From assembly GCA_017654735.1 (NCBI GenBank), contig JADPYG010000088.1:930001-994000 (forward strand): a DNA stretch of 64,000 nucleotides. Direction: 5' to 3'. Below the pieces are notes generated by a model, which was given only the letters and a program-made list of their open reading frames with translations, did no database searches and had not been told where the DNA came from. How positions within the stretch are numbered: position 1 is the stretch's first letter; every line of letters starts with the position of its first letter. This DNA is from Vishniacozyma victoriae (lineage: Eukaryota; Basidiomycota; Tremellomycetes; Tremellales; Bulleribasidiaceae). Of this stretch, positions 46,731-59,331 are shown one piece after another. A program made the translations under genes and the position numbers.

Positions 46731-49364
46731 CTACTTGTCCTCTTCCTCACCAGATTTACGACCACTAGATTCGTGAGCCTTACTGCCTTGACCCCACTTC
46801 CCAGCCTTCCCTCCCCACTCATCAGCAATCCCCCATACGTGCTGTTCCTTGATAATAGGCGGTGAATGCCTAGATGGTCCCTTGATAGGATGATCAATAA
46901 CCCTCTCATCCGTACTCTTTGGGCTCGCCGCTCGTTTAGGAATGGCTTTTCCAGGGTTCGAACTCGTCCTCTCTTTTGGCGGCTGGGTAAGGCGGCCTGG
47001 GCGAGAATAACCAGCTTCAACAGCCAAGTCGTCACTTAGATCTTCTGGTCCTCGGATCTTATCCTGTACTGCCCTCGCACCTGGTGTCGGAAGGGAGGTA
47101 TTGATCTTTGTCTCCCATGTCCTACCGGTTGGATCAAGAGGTGTCCATTCTTCAGCTTGGTATCCTTGACTAGTAGTCATCTCTACTAATCGAGAAACAG
47201 CCCTTTTCTACCCATCAGCTCTTTCCCCCTTATGTCACAAAAAGACGAACATAAGCAAACCTCTCGTCTTCACCTGTAAAGATCCCTAAATTGCCCCAGA
47301 CACCACCTCTATCCTCGCGATCTCCCGATTCCCGTTTCTCGGTAGAGGTTTCATCGTATAAACTGATATTTGGCCTCACTGGGGCATGGAGTGTTTCTGA
47401 TAAAGCTTCAGCAGCCATGATAGCTTCATTCGATTCGAAGCCTGTTGGGTATGACGAGGGGGGTACTGAAAGGGCATCGGGGAAAAAGAGGGTTGCGAGT
47501 GGAGATTCGGCTCTGATAAAGATCTGGCACCGGGCCTCGTCTGTATGTTAGTGTGACTTCTGGAGTGGGTCGCTTACAGAGGGCGTCAACGAGGTTGATC
47601 AGTCGCCTAGCTTCGTTCTTATTCTTGAGCAATAGGACTGGGACCTGGTCAATGAAGATGGTAGAGTACTCGGAAGTGATTGTCAAGTAGTCTGCGGGAC
47701 CAAGTGGCTACTCATCAGTCACGATATACGTGGACACATGTAAGGGGAGAGACGTACCTGCTCGCAAAGGTCCGAGAAGGTGAACTGACAAGCCCGGCCT
47801 TTAGCTTTTGGGATGGTGACGTTTCTCCCATATACTCCCAATCCCTTCTTCTCTACCCAATCAGCGTGTATCAAATTGCCGAACTATCAGACACACCTTC
47901 TTTCCCGGGGACCTCAGCCCAGGCAGCATCAAAACCCTCGTCTCCCAACCCGAACCACTTGGCTTGAGGTTCCTCCTCTGATGAACGCCTATAATCTTTC
48001 CCTCCGTCTAGGGTTACTAGTTCGCACCTAGACTTTAAAGCCGAGAGGAAAGAATACATTCGATCTCGTTGGACACCGTGGTGATATAGATCGTCTGGGA
48101 CTCGATTCTATCCTCAGCCAACCTTCGATGACATGTAAGAATTGATGGACTCACTGAGCAGGAGATGATAACTCCTCCGAAACGCCAGTACCACGATAAG
48201 ACGTCTCGTAGCAATGCCGCCGAACTGGCATCTAGTAATTGCAATTCGTCAAAACTATCATCAGCCCCCTTAATATTCCTCGTATTGATACGGTACTTAC
48301 TAGAGGATGTGATACTCTAGAATCATCTCCTTGGCAATAGTATAAGCCATCCCCTCCTCAACTTGCCCTTTGTCACCCTCATCCCCTTCCCACCTTCCAC
48401 CAGCGAAAACAGCTCTCCAGCCTCTCTTTCCTGCGATTTCCATAGCTTGAGTACGGTCGGTATTGGAAATTCCTGATTTCTGTTTTTGCATTTCTTGAAA
48501 TACTCTACGATAGAGCGAGAGAAGGAAAGGGTGGTAATGTGTCCGTAATTTGTGAGGGGTCGGAAGGAGTTGGAAGAATAGAGATAGGATTAGGGATTTA
48601 CCAGTTCCTATCAATCAGCTCGTTACCCGTTTCGCTTCTGCCAAGGGCTGTGTACCAGGTGGACCAGTGATCAAAATACCCTACTAGGTCAGCACTGCCC
48701 ACAATGATAAAAAGCGAAACACACCTTGGGCGTGGTCAATCCTTCCAATTCTTCCTCCCCCGTCAAGACCCTGACCAATTCCCTCCCCTCATCGCCTTTC
48801 ACAGATTTCAACGCACTCATCCATTCCTTCTCCTTGGCCTTCTCAGACCACCACCTAGCTCTTCTCCTACTCTGGGAGAAAGGTGATGAAGGGAGTTTAG
48901 CGAGGAGGTCAAGGGGTGGTTGATAGTCTGCTAATTCCTCTAGTAAATGTCGTAGCTAGCATCAGCATCTACACTAACCCAGAAAAGGCAAGACTTACCT
49001 TCATTACTATCCTGACTTGCTCTGGGTCGTAGGCGAGGCGACCTTGAGCTACCATACCCCCATACACCTCTAGCAAGTCCGTACTGGTCGGTAGCCCCGT
49101 CAAGTCCGGCCCAGGTGTTCCAGCCTCGACATCTTTCCCTACAGTCTCTTCGACATGGGATGCGGGCTGGTGGGATGTACTTGCACTAGCGGCCGCTTGA
49201 CTAGTGGATGTCAGACCCCGTCTCGAAATCTCGAAATCTTGCCGATTGTTTCGAGCTCCATTGATCACCACTGGTCGAGTGATTGTGGTTGTTGCGAGGT
49301 TTCTTGTTGCTTGATGGGACACTAGACTCCTGTCTATCTTCCTGACTGCCCTTGTTGCCCTCAT
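46731..49364 (-). CDS. AFG1: AFG1-family mitochondrial AAA ATPase (LACE1)
   Basis: The start MRATRAVRKIDRSLVSHQ and the following Arg/Ser/Thr-rich stretch make a mitochondrial presequence. The ATPase core has Walker A in LITGPPGTGKSLILSLFF, Walker B in FDELQLLDASSAALL, and VIISCSNRVPDDLYHHGVQR followed by SFLSALKSRCELVTLDGGKDYRR. The AFG1 hallmark ALSETLHAP and DERFAYKRAVSRLVEM come near the end. Afg1 helps remove misassembled inner-membrane proteins, especially cytochrome oxidase subunits. About 145 residues of Pro/Lys/Gly-rich sequence extend beyond the usual end (EEWTPLDPTGRTWE onwards), longer than typical relatives. Confidence 0.93.
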
Positions 49365-49532
49365 TTTACGTATGCCTTGTGTTCTGGTGACTATCCTTCT
49401 TATATGATCTGTATCTGATTACGATTTACCCGATCTATTCAATTGTGGGCCTCCACATTATTCGATGATCGCCGTGAAACCCGGTTAATGCGTCATTGCT
49501 TATGGCTTACACCTAGTCCTAGTCCTAGTAGA

Positions 49533-49540
49533 TATATAAG
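49533..49540 (+). promoter_or_regulatory. TATA box
   Basis: TATATAAG lies 55 bp before the start codon of the small mitochondrial protein gene, and follows three CCTAGT units at 49512-49528. Confidence 0.5.
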
Positions 49541-49594
49541 TATCCACGGCAACTCGACACCTCTCTCCCACACATCCAACAATCAAATACAACA

Positions 49595-49945
49595 ATGTCA
49601 TTCTTACCAACTCTACGAACATCTTTACCAAGGCTAGCAACCACCTCCCGAGCCCTGTCCACGACTGCGACAAGGTTCACAACAGCAGGTTACGGCGATC
49701 CCCAAGATGAAAAGATCGAGAACAAGACTCCAGGAATTAAAGGACAGGGAGGATCAACCGCTCCTGAGATGAAGGAGGCTAAGCAGAGTCATGGAAAAGG
49801 AAAGGTTGGAAGTCAAGGTGGAAAGGAGGGAGCCGGAGATAAGGGAAAGGAAGAGGTTAGTGCTAAGGATATTAGAGAAACCAAGAAGATTGGGGAGGAA
49901 CCTAAGAAAACCGAGGAGGGTGGTGCTGGACCCAAGGGTGGATAG
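49595..49945 (+). CDS. small hydrophilic protein with mitochondrial presequence
   Basis: A single uninterrupted exon encodes 116 residues, unusual in this intron-rich window. The start MSFLPTLRTSLPRLATTSRA has no acidic residue and is rich in Arg, Ser, Thr and Leu, as mitochondrial presequences are. The rest is almost devoid of hydrophobic residues and rich in Gly, Lys and Glu (KGQGGSTAPEMKEAK, GGKEGAGDKGKEEVSAK), like LEA-type or stress-induced disordered proteins. It ends EEGGAGPKGG. A TATA box close upstream supports a real gene. I do not recognise a named family. Confidence 0.75.
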   Translation: MSFLPTLRTSLPRLATTSRALSTTATRFTTAGYGDPQDEKIENKTPGIKGQGGSTAPEMKEAKQSHGKGKVGSQGGKEGAGDKGKEEVSAKDIRETKKIGEEPKKTEEGGAGPKGG

Positions 49946-50234
49946 GCGGTTGGTTCAGATGAACAGGTAAGTCGGCCCATCCCAACTGTAAGCTATTACT
50001 GATGCAAAGATCGATGACTACATGCATAATGACTTGTGATGGCAGTAGGAGGATATTATTGACAATGGCAAATGAGAAATGTGAATGTAAAGTGTATTGA
50101 TGGTATCGGCCTCCTTGGGCGCTTTGGTGTCCGTCTCCCTGTCCCGGCAGTTTTCTGTTCGTGATCGTCATCCCTCCTCATGTCTCCTCGTATCCCGATT
50201 TTCCCCTCTCCTCTTTGCACTCCTCTTCTTTCGA

Positions 50235-53200
50235 CTAGGATTTCATCGCCTTGATGAAATCACTAAATGTCTTCCTGAAGTCCTTTGCCTGCTGAGTCCT
50301 CAAACTCTGAATCAACTCGTTGGCGATATTAGGCGGGCACTGCATCTTCGGCAGGAGGTCATTACTGAGGAAATCAATCGCTTCCTGACCCCTAGCCTGG
50401 AGTGTGTTTCGAAGGAGCATGGCAATTTCGAATAATACCTGAAACTGTCAGCTTGAGATGCAGTGCGGATGGAAGGATATACCCTCCAATAAGGATTATT
50501 ACTAACCTGTTGACTTGATTTGAGAATAAACTTGGGATTGGCTGGAACTTCGAAACAAAGTGGAACGAGAGTTTGATAAATGAAACTCTCGTATCCTGCG
50601 AATGCTTGAGCAGCTCGACTACTCCTAGTAATGGCATGTTGATTCGTAGCCACAGCCGTACCGTTGTTGACGGCTTTACTCTGTGCCGACAATGCACTAT
50701 CGGCAAATACCGAAGGAGCGTTGGCGGCTTCAACAGAAGATCCCCATGCGATGACTGATTTGGAGAAGAATCCGAACGCGAGCCTTTGGGAAGCCTGATC
50801 GGAAGAATCGTTGGCGAGTCGGAGTAAGGTCGAAATAACATTTTCGAATTCTGGTTTGTTCCTCTCTGAAATGAATACCCCGTCGAGATTTGCGTTCATG
50901 AGGGCAGTGAAGAATTGGAGATAGGCTGATTTGAGGGATTTGTGGATCGTCGCGTCGTCTGTACCAGTCGCTGGAGTCGATAGGACGGAAAATATCCTGG
51001 ATAAGAGAGGAAGTAGGAGCATATCGATGGTCTCAAACATCTTCTCCGCCTACTTGTCAGCTTCTGTCCGGATAAAGAGACTGGTAGCTTACCTTGAGCC
51101 TATGCATAAGGAGACAGAGAAATGTCATGAAATCGGTCAACTCGGTAGGTTCGAATTCGGTGACGACCCGAGAGACGAATTGAGGTACGAGCTCCGCAAC
51201 GGTTGTTCCGATAGCATTGACGAATTGAGAGAATGAGAATCGGGCCTAATCGTCAGTCTTTCACAACACACCAAGAGGAGGATAGACGTACAGAATCCCT
51301 GACGACCCTTTGGGTCTTCATAACGTCTAAAGCCTGCAGTAAAGCCTCGGTCATCTGCTTGAATGGCGGAGTATAAGGAACAGTCTCCAACTGTCTATCC
51401 GAAATACTAGGGAATCCTTTTGCGAAATTACCAAGTGCCAATAAATTATGATGAACATCCAATACAGCTTGAAGATCTTGATTGTTCCGTCGATACCTCT
51501 CCACTCCATTTCCAATGGCAGCCATGAGTGGTCCGGCGATAGCTTCTAGGAGTTGGAGTTGAGTGTTACCATCTGTCTTGGTTGTGTAGACTAGGATGCC
51601 GGCTGTGTCGAATACGTAGAGTTGATCTTGGAAATACGATTTTCCAGATGTTGCTTTTCGGAGAATGTCTGGGATTTCCTCTGGAATGTCGGGTTTGGGA
51701 AGTTCCGCAGTGATTGTCATCATGTCCTATTCGTCAGCTTCACTGTATCCATCATCGAGCTTGGCAAGACTCACCATCATGCTCTGGAGGATGGGCGGGA
51801 CGATCTCCGGATCCAACTCTGGCCTACACTCCTTGACAAATTTCCAGAACAGATAAAAGCACCTCCTCCTAACATGTTCATCCTGATGATGAATTCCCCT
51901 CTGATCCAACATAGCTTCAAAGGCAGGTTGTATTGATCCAGTCCTAGCTTTCCAGAATTCGACATACCGAACGCAAATCTCGAAATACTGTAGTGTCACA
52001 CTCGGATGAGGATAGGAAGACACGCCAGACTCCATACAGAGAGTGAGGAGCTGACCGAGGGTTGTAAGAGGGAATTGCTGATAATTGACTTCAGCCTTGT
52101 TGGATGCTGGACCACCGTGCGTGCCCTCGACGGGGGTGTTTCTGCCACTTGACATGGAATCGTCCGCGGATTTACCACTGAAACTGTCTTTACGGGCCCC
52201 AGCATTCGGGACGAGGAGTTCAGGTGGTAGTTCAAAGAACGCGGCTCGAGTGTTGTCTGCCATCAGCCCAAATTCTGCTTTGTGAAGCTTACTCTTTGCC
52301 ATCTCGCCAAAGGTGTAGACGAGGTGTAGAGCGAGTTCAGTCTGTTGCCAGGGAACAGCAGAAGGTCCACTGCTCTGGAGGGTGTTGAGGGTACTACCGA
52401 CAATATTGGCCACTACCTCCGTGTGCAATGACTTGTCGATACTGGCAATATGCTCGATAGATGATCGGCATGCCTACTTGTCAGTCTAGTCCTCCTGCCC
52501 CAGACACAGACTCACAATTCGTAAATTCTGGAACATGGCCATATCATCTCCCGGATCAGGATCTTCTGTCCCAGGAGCTTCCCAGTCCGCATCCTGGGGC
52601 CAAGCGAGTTGTCGAACCAGAACGTCGAGGAGGGAAGAGAGGAATTGTCGTTTCGCAGGAGGGAGTGGAATGGGATTAGCAGGAGGGGGCATAGCTCCTG
52701 GAGTAGCTTTTGAGCTTCGTGATGTGGGTGCGCAATGATATTTCTTGTACTACCACATCAGCTCTTGCGTTGACCAGATTCTAGAGCTGACTTACAGTTC
52801 GTAATAGGTCAGCCACCATGGTGGAGACGGTCAATGGGACTTCGTGATTTCGGTCGCTGAGGAATCGTAGTAGTAATGGGACAGAGACGTTCAATAGACT
52901 CTCTGCTTCTTGTCGTACGTTCTGAGGAGCTTCGGCCTGCTTGTCAGCATGTTCTCACCATAATCGAAGAGATAATCGACGCACATTCTCTTCCAATTCT
53001 ATAAGGGCGGTCGCATAAGCAGCATATATAGCTGCGAGGGCCGCTCGGAATGCCAATAATTCCTGATCATCTCCTACTTCTCTCGTCTGTGCCTCTAGCG
53101 GTTCCAATAATTGAACGATGTCGAGGACTTTTAGTTCTTCTAATTTGTCTTGTGGTTCCTTGATTCCTTTTGCGACGAATGAACGGAATATGACTGCTGT

Positions 53201-54263
53201 TGAAGTTCTGAGTTGTAGTGAGGGGTTTTGGATGAGTCGTCGGTAAAATTCTAGCGTTCTTGGTGTGAGCGAGACAGATAGGTCAATCCATGCTATCATG
53301 TCAGCTGCGGTCTGATGGGGAGCGAGAGCTTACGGATCCATGCTCCCAGAGCCTTCAATGCCAGATCTGCCGTTTCGACCCATTTCTGACTTCCATCCCC
53401 ACCCCTCTCTACAACCCCTAATGAAGTCTCCACCAGTCCAACCAGACCATCAACAGCCAATCTCTCATCCCCGCTCGACCTGATGGAATCACGAATAAAT
53501 CCATCCCTAGCGTGCCTTCCGTCCGTGAATGATCGTGCCGATTTAATGACACTGTCGTGCACTTCTTGGGCGATTTCAATCAGTAATCGAACGGCGAGCA
53601 GGATTGGGTGGAGATTTGGTGATTTTGATGATTGGGGGTCTTGGGATGATAGGAGCTCGAAGAATGGGTGAAGGAAGGTTGGGATGTTGTTGGGGTAGGA
53701 GTCGATAAAGAGGTATGCTAGAGTCGAGGATAGCTTGTTTCGAAGGACTGTCATCAGCTTTTCGCTCGTTTGAAGCGCCTTGGCCAGCTCACAAGCTTGA
53801 TTGTTCTCGCATGGTCCATCAATCCATTCCGTCCTCACAAACTCCATCAGAGCCTGATAAGTCGCTTGCTGAGCTTCCGCAGAAACAACCTCAGCCCTAT
53901 TCATCAGTATCCCTTCGAGCGACATAAATTCCCCTTCCTTGACTCACTTTTGCGTAAGAACAACATCTACGACCTGCTCGCAATACATCCTCAATTCAAT
54001 ACCCAGCTTCTCCTTCCCATCCCTACCTGATGATGAAGGTCCAGGTGCACCTGCTCCTTGAATGTATAATGCCAGGCAATCCTCCCACATCAGCACAGAC
54101 CAAATCAGAGGGGAGTGGGACATACCTGCCATGTCTCCTCGCAGAGTTCTCTGACTTTGTTCAGATAGTCGATGGCTTGCTGTTTGAGTCCTGGGTCTGT
54201 CGAGGGGTCGGTACTAGCTGCAATACGAACTGCTTCTGGGATATTCGCCAAGTGGGATGACAT
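50235..54263 (-). CDS. LOS1: exportin-T (tRNA export karyopherin)
   Basis: About eleven exons encode over 1,000 residues of helical HEAT-type repeats. The start MSSHLANIPEAVRIAAS and DYLNKVRELCEETWQ, followed by an XPO1-like segment, match the karyopherin N-terminus. Characteristic later segments are LKALGAWIPWIDLSVSL, VTLQYFEICVRYVEFWK, and DEHVRRRCFYLFWKFVKECR, which match the conserved central part of exportin-T. It ends KDFRKTFSDFIKAMKS. Exportin-T binds Ran-GTP and mature tRNA in the nucleus and releases tRNA in the cytoplasm. The Ran gene itself lies 28 kb away in this window. Confidence 0.9.
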
Positions 54264-54660
54264 GGCGAAGGGCAGAAAAAGAATTCGCGGGACAGATGAC
54301 TAGAGCGAAACGAGACTGCTTGATGACTATCTCTATAGTCTGATGTCTGTCGTGATCGTTATAGTAGAAGGTGAAGTAAAGAAGGAAGAGAAGATGACTC
54401 GAATTCTATACCTCGCACGACCACACGCACGACGACATTTCAGCTAACGGGACCAAAATTTCGGGAGACTATTGCTCGTACATTATGCAGACTGACCAAG
54501 GCGCATATCGCGTATGAGTGCAGCAAAGGGTAGAACGTAACCTATGCATACAGTTCCCAGCCTGAGCTAAAGGAATTAAGAGAAAACTGGCCCATCCCGC
54601 CATCGCAATCCTGCCAGACGGCAACTCTTCGCTCAACACACCAAGTACACGTCCTCCCCT
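54264..54660. other. intergenic region, 397 bp
   Basis: This lies upstream of exportin-T and downstream of NDUFS7. A CGCACGACCACACGCACGACG-like C/A/G-rich stretch at about 54415-54437 is the only notable feature. No gene is supported. Confidence 0.4.
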
Positions 54661-55707
<1,047 letters not shown>

Positions 55708-55930
55708 TTTGTAAGATGCTCGCTCGAAGTGTCGTAGGGATATACAGGTATAGAGGTAGCGCAAAGCAGATAGTTAACACTGAGCCAATCGCAGAGTCTC
55801 CGATGCAACACCCTCTTAACTTGGTGCACAACCGGAAATTTCCGAAAGTGGCACTACTACGTGCTCATTCAAAAAAGTTAGTATCATTACTGCCCTCCAC
55901 CGACACTGACCACCTTATACAACACTCAAG
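55708..55930. promoter_or_regulatory. bidirectional NDUFS7-OXA1 promoter
   Basis: Only 223 bp separate the start codons of two mitochondrial genes. No clear TATA box is seen. Shared control is plausible but rests on position only. Confidence 0.5.
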
Positions 55931-57820
55931 ATGATGTCAAGAACGGTATCAAGAGCATCGGGCTCAGTGAGTCGGTAAGTTTAAGCTCGCAGGAACAATG
56001 TTCTGAGCTGAACATGCAGCCGACAACCAATTACCATCGCCAGAAATCTATCATCTTTCCGATCAGGTGTAAGTCGGTCACGCGTTTCGTCAGGCGATAT
56101 GCTAATCCCCCAGCCATCAAGCATAGCTCTCGGCAAGCGTCCCATGGTATACACAAGTCCCATGGCTGCCTCACCATTCGCGTCCATTTCGTCGCGTAAC
56201 CTATCCTGGACACCATGGAAACGAACACCCGAAGCACCGGTCTCTGACCCATCGACAGTACCCGAAGTCGCAACTTCCGCATTACCAGAATCGACAACAG
56301 CAGCCCTAGCTTCCGATGTTCCATCAGCAGCTGTCTCTGCGGATGCTGGCGTATCATCCGTGGGATCTGGTTCATCACCTACAGCTCAGGCTGCCGAATT
56401 ATTACCCCAATCACCGGCAAATGCTGCCACTCCTTCGCTAGAGGAGATTATCACGAATGGAACAAATGCTGGAACACCACTTGAGGATATTCTGAACTCG
56501 CCCGAGGCTGTTCATGCTGCTATGAAGGTCTCGGATCTAGGTCTTGTTGGACTGGACCATGGCGCTCTTTCGATCTTTGGTTGGACAAGAGACGCATTGG
56601 TCGGTATGCACATGGTCACTGGACTACCATGGTATCTCATAGCTACCCAGACCTCAGGAAATGAGAACTGATTATCAGGTGGGCAACAATCGCCGCATTG
56701 ACAATTTCGATCCGATTATGTCTCTTCCCACTAGTCGTCCGAATGACCAAACACAATATCCGATTTCAATCCGTCAACCCCCAATTCACGGCTCTCATGA
56801 AGCGTCTGAACGAAGCAAAACAGACCCGAGACCAAGCACAGATGGCTGTCGTTACTCAGAACTTGCAGGGATTGATGAAGGAACACGATGTCTCGCCATT
56901 CCGAGCTTTCACCCTACCTTTGGTCCAGATGCCTTTCTTCTTGTCCATGTTCTACGGACTAAGAAACTTTGCCTACACCCCTCTACCTCAGTTGAAGGAA
57001 GGAGGTTTCTCTTGGGTTACGGATTTGACAATGCCTGATCCATTCTGGATTCTTCCTATCACCTCGATGGCTTTGACTAATTTGGTCCTGATTGTACGTC
57101 CCCTGTTCCGACCCGAAATTGCAGCTGATGCCCAGACTGGAGCAGATGGTACTTCCGCTGCCCAGAACGGACCTAACGCCAAGCATATCCGAAACTTTGT
57201 TCAGATTGCTTCGCTCGTCGCCTTGCCCTTCGTCGCCAAGATGCCAGCTGTAAGTACATTCATGGCCGCTGTAGAAACAAGCTGACAATCAGGCGGTCCT
57301 ATTCTACTGGACTTTCACTAACGGTTTCTCTCTCCTACAGGCCAATGTCCTCCGACTGCCAGCAGTCAAGTCATTGCTAGGTATCCCAATCCCACCACCA
57401 GTTCCTGCACCCCCAGGAAACACCGGTGAACCCGAAAACCCGTCTCATTTCGATACGTTCAAAAAGCTAAAGTCGACCCTCACAGACCGATGGACCCAAG
57501 CGACAGATCAGGCAAATATGCTAGCTGAAAAGGCAGAGAAGGAGAAGGGAATCAGGAAAGGTACTTTGGGCATGACAGAGAGGATTAGGGAGACTGGAAC
57601 ACAAGTCAAGGGTGCTGCCGAGGTAGTTGCACCTGCTACCACGGCCGCCGCTTCGCCTACCGGATTTTTGGAGGAAACGACTGCGAAACCCGCTGGAACG
57701 AGTTCTTCTTTCTTGGAACAGGGTGTGGAGGCTTCGGAATCAGGTGCGCAGGGATTGTCGAGGGATGAGGTCAAGAGGCAGAGGATCGCTGCTGCTAGGG
57801 AGAGGCGCGCACGACAATAG
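55931..57820 (+). CDS. OXA1: mitochondrial inner-membrane insertase OXA1
   Basis: The start MMSRTVSRASGSVSR and the following Arg/Ser-rich stretch form a presequence; a long Ser/Ala/Pro spacer follows. The YidC/Oxa1 domain has LPWYLIATQ, TIAALTISIRLCLFPLVVRM, a Gln/Lys-rich hairpin (LNEAKQTRDQAQM), VSPFRAFTLPLVQMPFFLSM, then PDPFWILPITSMALTNLVLI and FVAKMPAAVLFYWTFTNGFS. The C-terminal tail is long, polar and contains basic segments (QRIAAARERRARQ), as in mitochondrial Oxa1, where it binds the ribosome. Oxa1 inserts mitochondrially made proteins such as Cox2 into the inner membrane. Cox20 in this window acts on the same substrate. Confidence 0.95.
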
Positions 57821-58002
57821 ATGCTTGGGATGGAGCTCGACCTAGACCGTACGCGGCACAGCGACTAGCCATTTGCGCCGTCGCTCGCCAGTCATGGCCT
57901 ATTCGATCCAATACAATTCTGTAATAGGAACATGCATAATTGAACGGATACGTCATTGGGCTGGAGGGTCCATACGGCAAGATGTGATGGTCGAGCGGCG
58001 AT

Positions 58003-59157
58003 CTACCAGGTCGGAATCAACGAAGCGAACCGATCTCGTTGACCAGCTGTCGTGAGGTTCATGCCGATCCTTTCTTCGCCCTCCGCTAACAGAGTCGATA
58101 CTCGTGCTGGCCCCCAAAGGGCGAACAGTAGTCGCACAAGGAAACTCTCGTGCCCCTCCTGGCCGTCTCGTACGAAGTCCATCTCTTCCAGTGCGAGCAG
58201 ATTTGTCACGAACGTGACTGGGTCTAGCTCCGGATGAGCTGACGCATGTCGTAGGTCGACGTCGACGCTGTCTGCGAATCCCTGAAGCTTGGCTTTGTCG
58301 AGGTATCTGGCGAGCTTTGGTCGTACATCGCAGAGCAGGCGGAAACCTTCGCCTTTGATATCGGCAAAGCCGACGAAATCGGCAATAAACTGCCGTCAGC
58401 ATGGAGTCGGGGTCTCGGAACTTACAGTCTCCAGGCTGTTGGCCTCCTTGGGTCCGTCTTTCGGTCCCTTGCCTTTATCCACTGACGCCGCGGCGTCCTG
58501 AGTCGCCTTCTTCCGGCTTGGCCTCTTTTTGGTAGCCTCCTCTCGCTCCATTTCCAGCTTTCGATCCATCGATTTGAGTTGAGCCGTCATGTTCTTGGCT
58601 ACTTCTCTGACGCCGGCATAGCGCATGACATGTCGCTGATCTTCTAGCAGGCCACGGACTCGAGACTGCGGGTCAGCTGAGACCGAGGTCGTCGAGGACT
58701 CACTTGTGATTGTTTGTACCGTTGTCTATAAATCTGATCGCCTGCTGCTCGCTGCGTTGCTTCTTCGTACAATTGCCGTGCGGATGTCATCTGCTTGACG
58801 GCCTCCCGGAACTCTTCAATGTGTGCAGCCTGGCTGTCAGCTGGCGTCAAGCGGAGCAGGTCTGAAGCTCACCTGAATCGCGTTGTTTGAAGATTTAATC
58901 AATTCAAATGCTTGCCCTTCTCCAAGGACGTATCGCGCTTCCTCCGCCCTGTTTGATCGATGTAGTTTGAAAGCAGTCAAGGTGGACGGGTCAGCGCCAT
59001 TGACGACCGTTGCTGCTTCGCGTTTGGGAGATGACGAGGGGGGCGTAAGGTTCCCAGCGCGGTTGAAAGCGAAGGCAACGGGCGGATTTGCGTGTAGCAG
59101 AACCGATGTTCTGCGGGAAGCTGGGGGTGCCGATTCAGGTCTTGGAATGTGACTCAT
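58003..59157 (-). CDS. uncharacterised protein with coiled-coil segments
   Basis: Four exons encode about 320 residues. I do not recognise a family. The N-terminus MSHIPRPESAPPASRR is Pro/Ser/Arg-rich. Then come predicted helices rich in Glu, Lys, Arg and Gln (EEFREAVKQMTSARQLYEE, KNMTAQLKSMDRKLEMER), a Lys/Gly spacer (SVDKGKGPKDGPKEAN), and a more ordered C-terminal part (FIADFVGFADIKGEGFRLL, FVTNLLALEEMDFVRDG, ESFLVRLLFALWGPARVS). The frame is open upstream to 59325, but the start at 59157 is preferred since the extra 56 residues look like untranslated sequence containing a 20-bp duplication. Confidence 0.7.
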
Positions 59158-59261
59158 GGTGATGATACAGCTGCAGTGGGCTACGGAGAGTGTTGGAAAA
59201 GAGGTGATTTGACGAAAATGCTGCTGTTGGCGCGATCGATCAGGTGCGGAACACGGTGTAG

Positions 59262-59305
59262 CAGGATATTTCAACCCGAGACAGGATATTTCAACCCGAG
59301 ACAGG
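59262..59305. repeat. two perfect tandem 20-bp copies
   Basis: CAGGATATTTCAACCCGAGA is repeated exactly at 59262-59281 and 59282-59301, followed by the first four bases of a third copy. It lies between the epimerase stop codon and the start of the unknown gene. Confidence 0.95.
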
Positions 59306-59331
59306 GGCTGCATGTTGACCGACATATCTAG

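Noticed and set aside
56066..56095. Possible short intron (GTAAGT...CAG) in OXA1
   Set aside because: The segment stays in frame when read through and is too short for the intron sizes seen elsewhere, so it is kept as coding.
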